DNA of 64,000 nt, from positions 2,015,908-2,079,907 of the forward strand of contig NZ_KN150747.1 in the NCBI RefSeq assembly GCF_000754815.1, in the 5' to 3' direction. A program made the position numbers and the translations under genes. The notes beneath the pieces are model-generated. The model had not been told where the DNA came from. It did no database searches and worked only from the letters and a program-made list of their open reading frames with translations. Positions 54,187-63,207 of the stretch are shown here, in pieces. Every line of letters starts with the position of its first letter. Position 1 is the first letter of the stretch. The DNA comes from Yersinia ruckeri ATCC 29473. GTDB taxonomy: Bacteria > Pseudomonadota > Gammaproteobacteria > Enterobacterales > Enterobacteriaceae.

Positions 54187-54261
54187 TTCTTTGTTGCTGC
54201 CGCCATTCCATCGCCAATGGCAATGCAAAGTGCTCGTAACGTATTGATAGATAAGAGATTG

Positions 54262-54287
54262 AATTCCAGACAAGAAAAAACCCGATA
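54262..54287. repeat. Prophage attachment site, right copy (attR), within the rybB terminator
   Basis: The 26-bp partner of 47080-47105. It covers the T-tract and the base of the 3' stem arm of the rybB terminator, so integration leaves the sRNA with a working terminator. This parallels phages that integrate in the 3' ends of tRNA or ssrA genes. Confidence 0.85.
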
Positions 54288-54355
54288 AGTCTTGAACCTA
54301 AGAAGGCGGGACTATCGGGCTCCTCAATATGGGGACATCAAAGAAAAGCAGTGGC
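54272..54355 (-). ncRNA. rybB: RybB small RNA
   Basis: Hfq-dependent sRNA of the sigma-E envelope stress response that represses outer-membrane porin mRNAs using its 5' end. The first 26 or so bases (GCCACTGCTTTTCTTTGATG, then TCCCC) equal the E. coli seed region. The 3' half is divergent but forms the same terminator: CCCGATA-GTC pairs with GAC-T-TATCGGG, followed by six T. It lies immediately upstream of ybjL as in E. coli, on the same strand. Its terminator is the prophage attachment site. Confidence 0.95.
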
Positions 54356-54360
54356 ATTAA

Positions 54361-54388
54361 TTCAGACTACAACCTATCGAGAAAGTTC
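54361..54388 (-). promoter_or_regulatory. Sigma-E promoter of rybB
   Basis: Minus-strand GAACTT (-35, 54388-54383) and TCTGAA (-10, 54366-54361) with a 16-bp spacer match the sigma-E consensus. The predicted start at 54355 is the first base of RybB. Confidence 0.93.
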
Positions 54389-54444
54389 TTACCCGAGAGA
54401 TAAAAATATAAAAATTACTGTAGTTTTCGCGAAATAAATTAGGG

Positions 54445-56133
54445 TTATCCTAAAATCCCCGGCCAGATGATCACGATAAGTGAGCCTGCGAGGGTGAGTA
54501 GCACGTTGGCGATAGCATAAGTACCGGCATAACCCAACGCGGGAATGTTGCTGCGAGCCGCATCACTGATGATATCCATCGCGGGCGCACAGGTTCTTGC
54601 TCCCATAATTGCACCGAATAGTAGTGCGCGGTTCATCCGTAGAATGTAGGCACCAAACAGGAAGCAGATGATGACAGGCACCAGACTGACAATTAACCCG
54701 GAAATCAGCATTTGCCCACCAACGGCACCTAAACTGGAGTTAATGCCGCCGCCAGCGCTCAAGCCGACACCGGCCATAAATACCATCAGGCCGAATTCTT
54801 TCACCATATTCAGCGCACCCTGCGGGATATAACCGAAAGTAGGATGATTGGCACGCAGGAAGCCCAGCATGATACCGGCCATGAGTAAACCGGCCGCATT
54901 GCCAATGCCAAAGCTGAAGCTGCTGAATTGGAAAGTGATCAGACCAATCATCAGGCCAATAATGAAGAACGCGCAGAAAGCCAACAGGTCGGTCACCTGA
55001 CTGTGAATGGAGATAAAACCAATTTTCTCCGCCACACTTTTTACCCGGCGGGCATCACCGCTGACCTGCAACACATCGCCTTTATTCAATACGACACTGT
55101 CATCGATCGGCATTTCAATCTGGCTACGAATAACTCGGTTCAGAAAGCAGCCGTGATCGGTCAGTTTTAAATGGCTGAGACGTTTGCCGACTGCATTGCT
55201 ATTTTTCACCACGATTTCTTCAGTCACGATACGCATATCCAGCAAATCGCGATCAAACACTTCTTTACCGTTGCGAAAACTGGGATCCAGCCGGGAATGG
55301 GCATCTGGGTAGCCAACCAGTGAGATCTCATCGCCGACCTGCAAAACAGCGTCGCCATCCGGGTTTGCCAAAATGCCGTTGCGGCGAATTCGTTCTATAT
55401 AGCAGCCTGTCTGACGATAAATCCCCAGTTCACGCAGATTTTTTCCGTCAGCCCAAGCGACCAATTCCGGTCCGACGCGATAGGCGCGAATCACCGGTAG
55501 GTAGACTTTTCGTTGGCTGTCGGCATCCAGGCCGCGCTCACGCGCTATTTGCTGGGCGCTGGTTGGCAAATCCTGATGCTGCAACTTGGGTAAATAGCGG
55601 GCACCAAAAATCAGACTGACCAATCCAATCAGGTAGGTCAGGGCATAGCCGAGGCTCAGGTTATCCTGCGCATGCTGTAGAGCTGGATTATTGGCAATCG
55701 TGTGGCGTAGCGTATCGCCAGCGCCGACCAGAACGGGCGTGGAAGTCATCGAGCCTGCCAGCATACCGGCGGTGAGTCCGATATCCCAACCAAATAGTTT
55801 GCCTAATCCGATCGCCAGAATCATGGCACTACCCACCATCACCAATGCCAGCATGAGGTAGTTTTTGCCATCGCGGAAGAAGATAGAGAAGAAATTGGGG
55901 CCGGCTTCGACACCGACACAAAAGATAAACAGCATAAAACCAAGATTGAGGGCTTCGGTATTAATGGCGAAATGTTGTTGCCCAAGTAACAGAGACACGA
56001 CCAAGACACCAATAGAGTTGCCTAACTGAACGGAGCCAAGGCGAACTTTACCAAGACATAGCCCTAACGCGAGGACCACGAATAACAGCAGGATGTAGTT
56101 GCCGTTTAACAGATTTGCGACGTTTATATTCAC
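54445..56133 (-). CDS. ybjL: Putative transporter YbjL, AspT/YidE family
   Basis: 562 aa (561 in E. coli YbjL). Two membrane blocks of about five to six helices (residues 1-185 and 385-562) flank two cytoplasmic RCK_C/TrkA-C domains (about 205-375), the layout of the aspartate:alanine exchanger family. E. coli YbjL has been linked to glutamate/succinate export, but its physiological substrate is not settled. Convergent to nothing close: grxA lies 375 bp upstream on the same strand, with its own terminator. Confidence 0.93.
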   Translation of the reverse strand: MNINVANLLNGNYILLLFVVLALGLCLGKVRLGSVQLGNSIGVLVVSLLLGQQHFAINTEALNLGFMLFIFCVGVEAGPNFFSIFFRDGKNYLMLALVMVGSAMILAIGLGKLFGWDIGLTAGMLAGSMTSTPVLVGAGDTLRHTIANNPALQHAQDNLSLGYALTYLIGLVSLIFGARYLPKLQHQDLPTSAQQIARERGLDADSQRKVYLPVIRAYRVGPELVAWADGKNLRELGIYRQTGCYIERIRRNGILANPDGDAVLQVGDEISLVGYPDAHSRLDPSFRNGKEVFDRDLLDMRIVTEEIVVKNSNAVGKRLSHLKLTDHGCFLNRVIRSQIEMPIDDSVVLNKGDVLQVSGDARRVKSVAEKIGFISIHSQVTDLLAFCAFFIIGLMIGLITFQFSSFSFGIGNAAGLLMAGIMLGFLRANHPTFGYIPQGALNMVKEFGLMVFMAGVGLSAGGGINSSLGAVGGQMLISGLIVSLVPVIICFLFGAYILRMNRALLFGAIMGARTCAPAMDIISDAARSNIPALGYAGTYAIANVLLTLAGSLIVIIWPGILG

Positions 56134-56436
56134 AGAGAATAACTTATTGTTTAACCTGAAGTAGATAACGCTAATAAGGGCTGATATGCCCAGTAATATC
56201 CTAATTTTCCGCTACAAAAATACGTTAGATGCGCTTTGACATCTTCAGTGTTGATAGCGGGGCTATTCTAGTCTGTCCGAGGGATTACAGCCAGTGGTTA
56301 GCGGGGAAATCACTGTTAGCGGATAAATATGCTTGTGAAGGGGGAATAAAGAGTAAAGTCAGCCAGATAATCTCGATTTCCGGATAAAATCTTTCCCTTT
56401 CAGTCGGTGTAAACAAGTCTGTTGATAGCATCGAGG

Positions 56437-56460
56437 TGAAAAAGGGTGCAGAAGCACCCT
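56437..56460 (-). terminator. grxA terminator
   Basis: On the minus strand AGGGTGC-TTCT-GCACCCT (56460-56443) is followed by TTTTT. It lies 49 bp after the grxA stop; the rest of the 375-bp grxA-ybjL gap shows no gene. Confidence 0.88.
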
Positions 56461-56508
56461 CTATTCATCTCGTCATCTCGAAAATCATGTCATCAGCAAA
56501 AAACGTGC

Positions 56509-56772
56509 TTATTTGAACAGGTTCAGATGTTCTTTGGCGTAAGCTTCAAAATCAGTAAAGCCACCAATGTGTTTTTCATCGATAAAGATTTGCGGCACGG
56601 TTTCAACCGGCTTGCCGACAGTTTTTTCCAGATCGGCTTTTGTGATGCCTTCGGCATGGATATCAATATAGTTGAAATCAAAATCGTCGCGTTCTGCTTT
56701 CAGTCTCTCAGCCAGTTCTTTAGCTCGGACGCAATAAGGGCAGCCAGGACGTCCGAAAATTACAGTAAACAT
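56509..56772 (-). CDS. grxA: Glutaredoxin 1
   Basis: Glutathione-dependent disulfide reductase that supplies ribonucleotide reductase and resets OxyR. 87 aa (85 in E. coli GrxA). The active site CPYC is Cys11-Cys14; the cis-proline segment TVPQIFIDEKHIGG binds glutathione. It is divergent from ybjC, as in E. coli. Confidence 0.96.
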   Translation of the reverse strand: MFTVIFGRPGCPYCVRAKELAERLKAERDDFDFNYIDIHAEGITKADLEKTVGKPVETVPQIFIDEKHIGGFTDFEAYAKEHLNLFK

Positions 56773-57021
56773 GCAAAACTCCTTGATTATATTGAGTTAA
56801 TCACTTCGTCTGCTCATCGGTTTAATCCGATGGTTGAATGACTTGTCGCGTATTACTCACTTTCATTGGGTGTTACTATGCCCGCTGATGTAGCGAAAAA
56901 AAAGCAGGAATTGCCTGTTAATCTAATTATTCGAACCTATCGGTGGCAGGAATCCTGTTGGAACGTTGCTGGATTTAATAGACTTGGCTAAACCTTATGG
57001 ATAAGTGGAAAGGAGAAAGAT

Positions 57022-57330
57022 ATGCGTGCACTTGGCGACATGCCGAAGAGAGTGATGCTACTTGAAGCATTAGGGATACTATTGTTGGTGCTGGCCTATT
57101 TAAGCCTTCATCAATACCTGATATTGCCCGCAGGTCTCAGCGAGCCGACGGTTGCAATCATGATGATATTTATCGGCATAGGTTTAATGATACCTGCGGC
57201 TGCCTGTATTGTGTGGCGCGTGGCTCAGGGATTCGGTCCGTTGTTGGGCATGAACGGGATTGATAAAAAAGAACCGACTGATGCGGATAAAAAAACACTA
57301 AACCCTAAAGTTAATAATGATAAAAGCTGA
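57022..57330 (+). CDS. ybjC: YbjC, small inner-membrane protein (DUF1418)
   Basis: 102 aa (95 in E. coli). Two predicted membrane helices (about residues 12-30 and 46-66) and a charged C-terminal tail; MRALGDMPKRVMLLE matches the E. coli start. GGAGAAAG precedes the ATG. In E. coli it leads an operon with nfsA and rimK; here those two genes are missing and ybjN follows directly. Function unknown. Confidence 0.85.
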   Translation: MRALGDMPKRVMLLEALGILLLVLAYLSLHQYLILPAGLSEPTVAIMMIFIGIGLMIPAAACIVWRVAQGFGPLLGMNGIDKKEPTDADKKTLNPKVNNDKS

Positions 57331-57479
57331 TTTTGACGACCGTTTGCTTATCTCACTGTCTATCAAGTGGATCGTGTTGGTCGTTGCTATCAATTAGTCA
57401 GGATTGGTCATGGCGCTAACGGCGAATATTCCGTAAGCTATGCCACTTTTCTTGTTGCGAGAATCGTGAGGTGGTTGCT

Positions 57480-57965
57480 ATGGATTCACTCATCGTCCCG
57501 GATTTAGCCTTATTACGGCGCTGGCTGGATCAATTGGGGATCTCATTTTTTGAATGCGACTCGTGTCAGGCGCTTCATTTACCCCATATGCAAAATTTTG
57601 AAGGCGTTTTTGATGCCAAAGTGGATTTGGTTGATAACGTGATTCTGTTCTCTGCATTGGCTGAAATCAGACCTACGGCGCTGATTCCTCTGGTTGCCGA
57701 TTTAAGCCAGATCAACGCCAGTTCGCTGACTGCCAAAGCTTTTATCGATATTCAGGATGACAATCTACCAAAACTGATCGTCTGCCAATCAGTTTATGTC
57801 ACTCAGGGTATGACCCTGGAGCAATTTGGTTATTTTATGCAGCAGAGCGAAGAACAAGTGTCGATGATTATTCTGGAGGCTCGGGCTAACGATCTGTTGT
57901 TTATTGGTGAAACTGAAGAGGACGAAGGACCGATTGTTCCCACTTCTTTCCCGGTTATCCATTAA
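57480..57965 (+). CDS. ybjN: YbjN family sensory-transduction-like protein
   Basis: 161 aa from the ATG at 57480 (TGAGGTGG upstream), close to E. coli YbjN (158); the frame extends to a GTG three codons earlier. The conserved SFFECDSCQALHLPHMQNFE stretch and the TIR-independent, type III chaperone-like fold of the family are expected. In E. coli, altered levels affect motility, biofilm and SOS-type responses, without a defined mechanism. It precedes potF by about 390 bp of non-coding DNA. Confidence 0.9.
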   Translation: MDSLIVPDLALLRRWLDQLGISFFECDSCQALHLPHMQNFEGVFDAKVDLVDNVILFSALAEIRPTALIPLVADLSQINASSLTAKAFIDIQDDNLPKLIVCQSVYVTQGMTLEQFGYFMQQSEEQVSMIILEARANDLLFIGETEEDEGPIVPTSFPVIH

Positions 57966-58358
57966 TTTAGCTGGCCGCCACCCTTGGCGGCATGCTGTTA
58001 CTCATTTTTCTCACCACAAGATCCTCTGCTTTTTACCCTATTTTGCCAGATATTTAGCGCCGTTTATGCCGTAAGTGTCGAATGACATAGATTAACTATG
58101 CATAGAAAATCGATAAAAGGCGTTTTTTACGCTAGAGTCTAGTACCGGTATCTCACTGCGGTTATGCTTTATTTCCTGTAACGGCTAACTGATTATTCCG
58201 TGAGTTTGTGATTATTTGCTCAGGCAGGTAACGCTATCTCCAGTGCATAGACATGCATAATGAACTTTGCGGCAATAGCGCTCGATCAGGAAAGGTATTG
58301 CGTCCGAAGGACGCAAATTCAATTCGATGATTTATTCCTGTTCTGGAGGAGTTAACGG
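57966..58358 (+). promoter_or_regulatory. potF upstream region with a leader hairpin
   Basis: No gene is seen in these 393 bp. A perfect 8-bp hairpin with a GAA loop, TTGCGTCC-GAA-GGACGCAA (58298-58316), lies 42 nt before the potF ATG and is not followed by a T-tract, so it is more likely a 5' UTR structure than a terminator. Confidence 0.5.
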
Positions 58359-59468
58359 ATGTTCACCCAACATAAAAAATGGTTATCGGGTGTGACTGCT
58401 GGCCTATTCATGGCCGCGTCCGTCGCAGTATCTGCTGAGGAAAAGGTACTGCACGTCTACAACTGGTCCGATTATATTGCCCCGGACACACTGGCTAATT
58501 TCCAAAAGGAAACCGGCATTAAAGTGGTTTATGACGTATTTGACTCTAACGAGGTGTTGGAAGGGAAATTAATGGCTGGGAGTACCGGATTTGATCTGGT
58601 GGTGCCTTCGGCCAGTTTCCTTGAGCGCCAATTATCTGCCGGTGTATTTAAGCCGTTGGATAAAAGTAAATTACCGAATAACAAAAATATGGATCCAGAG
58701 TTACTTAAATTAGTGAGTCAACACGACCCACAAAATCAGTATGCCATTCCTTATCTTTGGGCGACCACCGGGATTGGTTATAACGTCGAAAAAGTCAAAG
58801 CTGCATTGGGTACCGATGCACCGATCAACAGTTGGGATTTGGTGCTCAAACCGGAAAATTTGGAAAAATTGAAAAGTTGTGGCGTTTCTTTCCTGGATGC
58901 ACCGAGCGAGATATTTGCCACGGTTTTAAATTATCAGGGGAAAGATCCCAATAGTAGCAATGCGGGTGATTACACCGGTTCGGCAACCGAACTTTTGCTA
59001 AAACTTCGGCCTAATATCCGTTATTTCCATTCCTCTCAGTACATAAACGATCTGGCTAATGGTGATATTTGCGTAGCCGTCGGTTGGGCAGGCGATGTGA
59101 TGCAGGCGTCTAATCGGGCGAAAGAAGCGAAAAATGGCGTCAATGTGGCCTACAGTATCCCGAAAGAAGGCGCGCTGGCATTCTTTGATGTATTTGCCAT
59201 GCCAACGGATGCCAAAAATCAGGATGAAGCCTATCAATTCCTGAATTACCTAATGCGGCCAGATGTGATTGCCAATATCAGTAATCACGTGTTCTATGCC
59301 AATGCTAATTTAGCGGCGACAGCGCTGGTGAATGTGGACGTCAGGGATAATCCAGGTATTTATCCACCGGCTGATGTTCGTGCCAAACTGTTTACACTAA
59401 AAGTCCAGTCGCCGAAAATCGACCGGGTGATTACGCGTGCCTGGACAAAAGTCAAAACAGGTAAATAA
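58359..59468 (+). CDS. potF: Putrescine-binding periplasmic protein PotF
   Basis: Substrate-binding protein of the PotFGHI putrescine importer. 369 aa (370 in E. coli). A signal peptide (about residues 1-26, cleavage near VSA-EE) precedes the mature spermidine/putrescine-binding fold starting KVLHVYNWSDYIAPDTL; Trp, Ser and Asp residues of this stretch (NWSDY) contact the ligand in E. coli PotF. GGAGG lies 6 nt before the ATG... It is followed by potG after 114 bp, a gap that often allows higher binding-protein expression. Confidence 0.96.
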   Translation: MFTQHKKWLSGVTAGLFMAASVAVSAEEKVLHVYNWSDYIAPDTLANFQKETGIKVVYDVFDSNEVLEGKLMAGSTGFDLVVPSASFLERQLSAGVFKPLDKSKLPNNKNMDPELLKLVSQHDPQNQYAIPYLWATTGIGYNVEKVKAALGTDAPINSWDLVLKPENLEKLKSCGVSFLDAPSEIFATVLNYQGKDPNSSNAGDYTGSATELLLKLRPNIRYFHSSQYINDLANGDICVAVGWAGDVMQASNRAKEAKNGVNVAYSIPKEGALAFFDVFAMPTDAKNQDEAYQFLNYLMRPDVIANISNHVFYANANLAATALVNVDVRDNPGIYPPADVRAKLFTLKVQSPKIDRVITRAWTKVKTGK

Positions 59469-59582
59469 CCCGCCATACCCTAAACAATCAGGGCGGAAAC
59501 AGCGTAGGGGTTGGCTGTTTCTGCTGCCTATTTTCGCCGCATATTAATGCGGTCTGTTCTGCTTTTATGGAGAGCACGCTGA

Positions 59583-60716
59583 GTGAATGACGTTATTTCC
59601 CGCCCGCAGTCGAAATCCCTGAAGGTCTTCAGCCCTTTATTGGAAATCCGTAATTTAACCAAATCTTTCGACGGTCAGGCCGCCGTAGATGATGTCAATT
59701 TAACGATCTATAAAGGCGAGATTTTTGCCTTGCTCGGTGCGTCAGGCTGCGGAAAATCAACGTTGTTACGCATGCTGGCGGGGTTTGAACAACCCACGCA
59801 GGGGCAGATTGTGCTGGATGGACAGGATTTGTCTCATGTTCCACCTTATCAGCGCCCCATCAATATGATGTTTCAATCTTACGCGCTGTTTCCTCATATG
59901 ACAGTAGAGCAAAATATTGCTTTTGGGCTCAAGCAGGACAAGTTGCCGAGTGCTGAAATTAAACACCGGGTAGAGGAAATGTTGGCTTTGGTGCATATGC
60001 AGGAATTTGCTCGACGCAAACCACACCAATTGTCCGGTGGTCAGCGACAAAGGGTCGCGCTGGCACGCAGCTTGGCCAAACGGCCCAAGTTATTGTTGCT
60101 GGACGAACCTATGGGTGCGCTGGATAAAAAACTGCGTGACCGGATGCAACTGGAAGTCGTAGATATTCTGGAGCGCGTTGGTGCGACCTGCGTGATGGTG
60201 ACGCACGATCAGGAAGAAGCCATGACCATGGCCGGACGTATTGCCATTATGAATCGTGGTAAATTTGTGCAGATTGGTGAACCGGAAGAGATTTATGAGC
60301 ATCCTAATAGCAGATTTAGTGCTGAATTTATTGGTTCGGTAAATGTGTTCGAAGGCGTGTTAACCGAACGTCAGGAAGATGCTTTGGTGATTCATAGCCC
60401 AGTTTTACGGCATCCATTGAAAGTAGATTCAGATGCATCGGTGGTGGATGGTGTGCCGGTGCTGGTCGCGCTGCGACCGGAAAAAATCATGCTGTGTGAA
60501 AGTATACCGGAAGAAGGCTATAACTTCGCCGTGGGCGAAGTGGTGCATATTGCTTATCTGGGGGATTTGTCGATTTATCACGTCAAGCTCCACAGTGGGC
60601 AAATTATCAGTGCTCAGTTGCAGAATGGTCACCGTTATCGGAAAGGAATGCCAACTTGGGGCGACGAAATGCATCTGTGCTGGGAAACCGACAGCTGTGT
60701 CGTTTTGGGGAGCTAG
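59583..60716 (+). CDS. potG: Putrescine ABC importer ATPase PotG
   Basis: 377 aa from a GTG start, the same length as E. coli PotG. ABC motifs in order: Walker A GASGCGKST (about 52-60), signature LSGGQRQRVALA (about 149-160), Walker B LLLLDEP (about 169-175) and the H-loop VTHDQ. A C-terminal TOBE-type domain (about 285-375) follows. AGAGCACG is the only upstream ribosome-site candidate. It lies 3 bp before potH. Confidence 0.96.
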   Translation: MNDVISRPQSKSLKVFSPLLEIRNLTKSFDGQAAVDDVNLTIYKGEIFALLGASGCGKSTLLRMLAGFEQPTQGQIVLDGQDLSHVPPYQRPINMMFQSYALFPHMTVEQNIAFGLKQDKLPSAEIKHRVEEMLALVHMQEFARRKPHQLSGGQRQRVALARSLAKRPKLLLLDEPMGALDKKLRDRMQLEVVDILERVGATCVMVTHDQEEAMTMAGRIAIMNRGKFVQIGEPEEIYEHPNSRFSAEFIGSVNVFEGVLTERQEDALVIHSPVLRHPLKVDSDASVVDGVPVLVALRPEKIMLCESIPEEGYNFAVGEVVHIAYLGDLSIYHVKLHSGQIISAQLQNGHRYRKGMPTWGDEMHLCWETDSCVVLGS

Positions 60717-60719
60717 AAG

Positions 60720-61685
60720 ATGAGACCTGATTCTGTGCCGCGCCACCAAGAACCTTCGGCCGATCCAATCGGTGGGCTAAAAGCCCGTTTACAACGCTGG
60801 CAAATGGTTCATGGACGTAAATGGGTAATAGGTCTGCCTTATTTGTGGCTATTTTTACTGTTTATGCTGCCGTTCTTGATTGTGTTTAAAATCAGTTTGG
60901 CTGAAATGGCTCGTGCTGTTCCACCTTATACAAATTTGGTCACCTGGTTGGATGGTAAGTTGGATATTTCCCTTAATTTGGGAAATTACCTGCAATTACT
61001 CGATGATCCGCTGTATATCGATGCTTATCTGCAATCTTTGCAGGTAGCGGGCATTTCCACCTTATGCTGCCTGATGATTGGCTATCCACTGGCCTGGGCA
61101 ATTGCCCACAGCCGTTCTTCAACGCGTAATATTTTGTTGTTATTGGTTATTTTACCTTCATGGACCTCATTCCTGATTCGGGTTTATGCCTGGATGGGAA
61201 TCCTGAAAAACAACGGCATTTTGAATAATGCGCTGATGTGGCTTGGTGTTATTGATCATCCGTTGGTGATATTGCAAACCAATACGGCGGTTTACATTGG
61301 CGTGGTTTATGCCTATTTGCCATTCATGGTGCTGCCGATATATACCGCACTCACGCGTCTAGATTACTCGCTAGTGGAAGCGGCTTCCGATCTGGGTGCC
61401 AAGCCGTTTAAGACTTTCTTTTATATTATTGTGCCGCTGACGAAAGGCGGAATCATTGCCGGTTCGATGTTGGTTTTTATTCCTGCCGTGGGGGAGTTCG
61501 TGATTCCCGAGCTGTTGGGTGGGCCTGATACCATCATGATTGGTCGTATTCTGTGGACTGAGTTTTTCAGTAACCGCGATTGGCCGGTCGCTTCGGCGGT
61601 AGCAACAGTCATGTTACTGCTGTTGATCGCACCGATCCTCTGGTTCCATAAACATCAGAATAGAGAAATGGGAGGCCAGGGATGA
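60720..61685 (+). CDS. potH: Putrescine ABC importer permease PotH
   Basis: 321 aa. A cytoplasmic N-terminal stretch is followed by six membrane helices; the permease EAA loop is visible as EAASDLGAKPFKTFFYIIVPL (a segment around residues 220-240). Starts 3 bp after potG and overlaps potI by 4 bp (ATGA), so the three are translationally linked. Confidence 0.95.
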   Translation: MRPDSVPRHQEPSADPIGGLKARLQRWQMVHGRKWVIGLPYLWLFLLFMLPFLIVFKISLAEMARAVPPYTNLVTWLDGKLDISLNLGNYLQLLDDPLYIDAYLQSLQVAGISTLCCLMIGYPLAWAIAHSRSSTRNILLLLVILPSWTSFLIRVYAWMGILKNNGILNNALMWLGVIDHPLVILQTNTAVYIGVVYAYLPFMVLPIYTALTRLDYSLVEAASDLGAKPFKTFFYIIVPLTKGGIIAGSMLVFIPAVGEFVIPELLGGPDTIMIGRILWTEFFSNRDWPVASAVATVMLLLLIAPILWFHKHQNREMGGQG

Positions 61686-62538
61686 ATAACTTGCCTGAAG
61701 TGAAGTCAGTGTGGCGGCGGGTTATTTTGCTGGTGGGATTCACTTTCCTTTATGCCCCGATGTTGATGTTGGTGATTTATTCATTTAACAGTAACAAGTT
61801 GGTGACTGTATGGGGCGGATGGTCAATCCGCTGGTACATAGAACTGTTCCATGATTCCACCATGCTCTCCGCCGTTGGGCTGAGCCTGACTATCGCTGCG
61901 GCCTCAGCCACGATGGCGGTGATCCTCGGAACGATTGCTGCGGTTGTGATGGTGCGTTTTGGCCGTTTTCGCGGTTCAACCGGGTTTGCTTTTATGCTGA
62001 CAGCACCGTTGGTTATGCCGGATGTGATTACCGGATTATCGCTGCTGCTGCTGTTTGTTGCCCTGGGGCATGCCATTGGTTGGCCAGCGGAACGCGGTAT
62101 GCTGACCATCTGGCTGGCTCATGTCACTTTCTGCACTGCGTATGTCACAGTCGTTATCGGTTCGCGTCTGCGGGAGCTGGATCGTTCCATTGAGGAAGCC
62201 GCGATGGATCTGGGAGCTACACCGTTGAAAGTGTTCTTTGTGATCACGGTTCCGATGATCGCTCCAGCGCTGATCTCTGGCTGGCTGCTGGCTGGCTGCT
62301 GGCGTTTACGCTGTCATTGGACGATCTGGTGATCGCCAGCTTCGTTGCCGGGCCAGGAGCTACAACTTTGCCTATGCTGGTGTTCTCCAGTGTACGGATG
62401 GGCGTTAATCCGGAAATCAACGCCTTGGCCACGCTGATCCTCTTGGTGGTGGGGATGGTTGGCCTGATTGCCTGGTGGGTTATGTCCCGCTCGGAAAAAC
62501 AGCGGTTGCGTGAATTGCGCCAATCCACCCATAGCTGA
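61682..62538 (+). pseudogene. potI: Putrescine ABC importer permease PotI, frameshifted by 11-bp duplication
   Basis: The first frame (61682-62332) matches PotI up to PALISGWLLA and then runs into unrelated GCWRLRCHW and a stop. The rest of PotI (SLDDLVIASFVAGPGATTLP onward) continues in another frame to 62538. The break is an exact tandem copy of TGGCTGGCTGC at 62278-62288 and 62289-62299. Removing one copy restores 281 codons, the E. coli PotI length. The EAA loop (EEAAMDLGATPLKVFF) lies before the break, but the last membrane helices are lost, so the permease pair PotH-PotI is probably non-functional unless slippage restores the frame. Confidence 0.93.
62278..62299. repeat. 11-bp tandem duplication disrupting potI
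   Basis: Two head-to-tail copies of TGGCTGGCTGC. The unit itself contains TGGC repeats, so replication slippage is a likely origin and reversion is possible. Confidence 0.95.
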
Positions 62539-62631
62539 AACCGCCCAAAGCTGCTAGGCTTTCTTTCGCTCACATACTACCGGTTGGCGGCGTTAATGTG
62601 AAAGATAACATCGGGTTGTGGGAGAGGGTTG

Positions 62632-63114
62632 ATGAGTGTCAGTCAGGGTGTCGGACAAACTAAAATGAACGGTTCCACAGCCACACCGGTCGCCGTGTTA
62701 ATTGGTGGAACCGCCATTATTGCCACTCGAATTTTAGGTTTGCTACTGCTGATTGCCGAACTGGGAATGGGGGAGATGCAGGCTTTTATCGCGGAAAATT
62801 TGCAAGGTTGGGATTCTGCACTGATTCTGTTGGCCAGTCTCGGGCTACTGTCATTGGAAATTGCCTGTGGCCGAGCGGTTATCCGGCGTAAAAATTGGGG
62901 GCGTTGGTGCTATCTGCTGTGCCAGTTTCTGGTGATCGTTTATATGTTGTTGGTTTCATTGGATTGGTTATATGTGGATGTTTTTCGTATTGAAGGTGAA
63001 ACCAGTATTGATGTGTTACGCAGCCTACTGATGCAGAAAGTTCCAGATCTGGTCATTATTGGCCTATTGTTTATTCCCTTTCACTCTCAACGTTTTTTCC
63101 GCCAGTCAAAATGA
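62632..63114 (+). CDS. ybjO: YbjO family inner-membrane protein
   Basis: 160 aa from the ATG at 62632 (GGAGAGGG upstream; a TTG one codon earlier is also in frame); 162 in E. coli YbjO. Four hydrophobic helices with AIIATRILGLLLLIAELG in the first and GRWCYLLCQFLVIVY in the third. Function unknown. It follows potI by 93 bp and precedes rlmC, the E. coli order, and may be co-transcribed with the pot genes. Confidence 0.88.
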   Translation: MSVSQGVGQTKMNGSTATPVAVLIGGTAIIATRILGLLLLIAELGMGEMQAFIAENLQGWDSALILLASLGLLSLEIACGRAVIRRKNWGRWCYLLCQFLVIVYMLLVSLDWLYVDVFRIEGETSIDVLRSLLMQKVPDLVIIGLLFIPFHSQRFFRQSK

Positions 63115-63207
63115 GTGTTTAGTCGTTGGGGGTGTTACAATTCGCCGCCATCGGCAGCCGATGGCGCTGCAAACCTTAACCAATCAAAAAAGTAACGGTC
63201 AATATTC

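Larger units (their letters stand above)
47080..54287. mobile_element. Cryptic 186/P2-type prophage remnant integrated at rybB
   Basis: About 7.2 kb between att copies. The left part has the 186/P2 order: integrase, repressor CI, Cox/Apl-like, CII, Fil. An IS3-family element then replaces the replication region, a cos-like region follows, and all capsid, tail and lysis genes are missing. Two cargo genes survive intact, one between int and CI and one next to attR. With a frameshifted integrase it is immobile and cannot make particles. CI with its operators may still give immunity. Confidence 0.85.
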
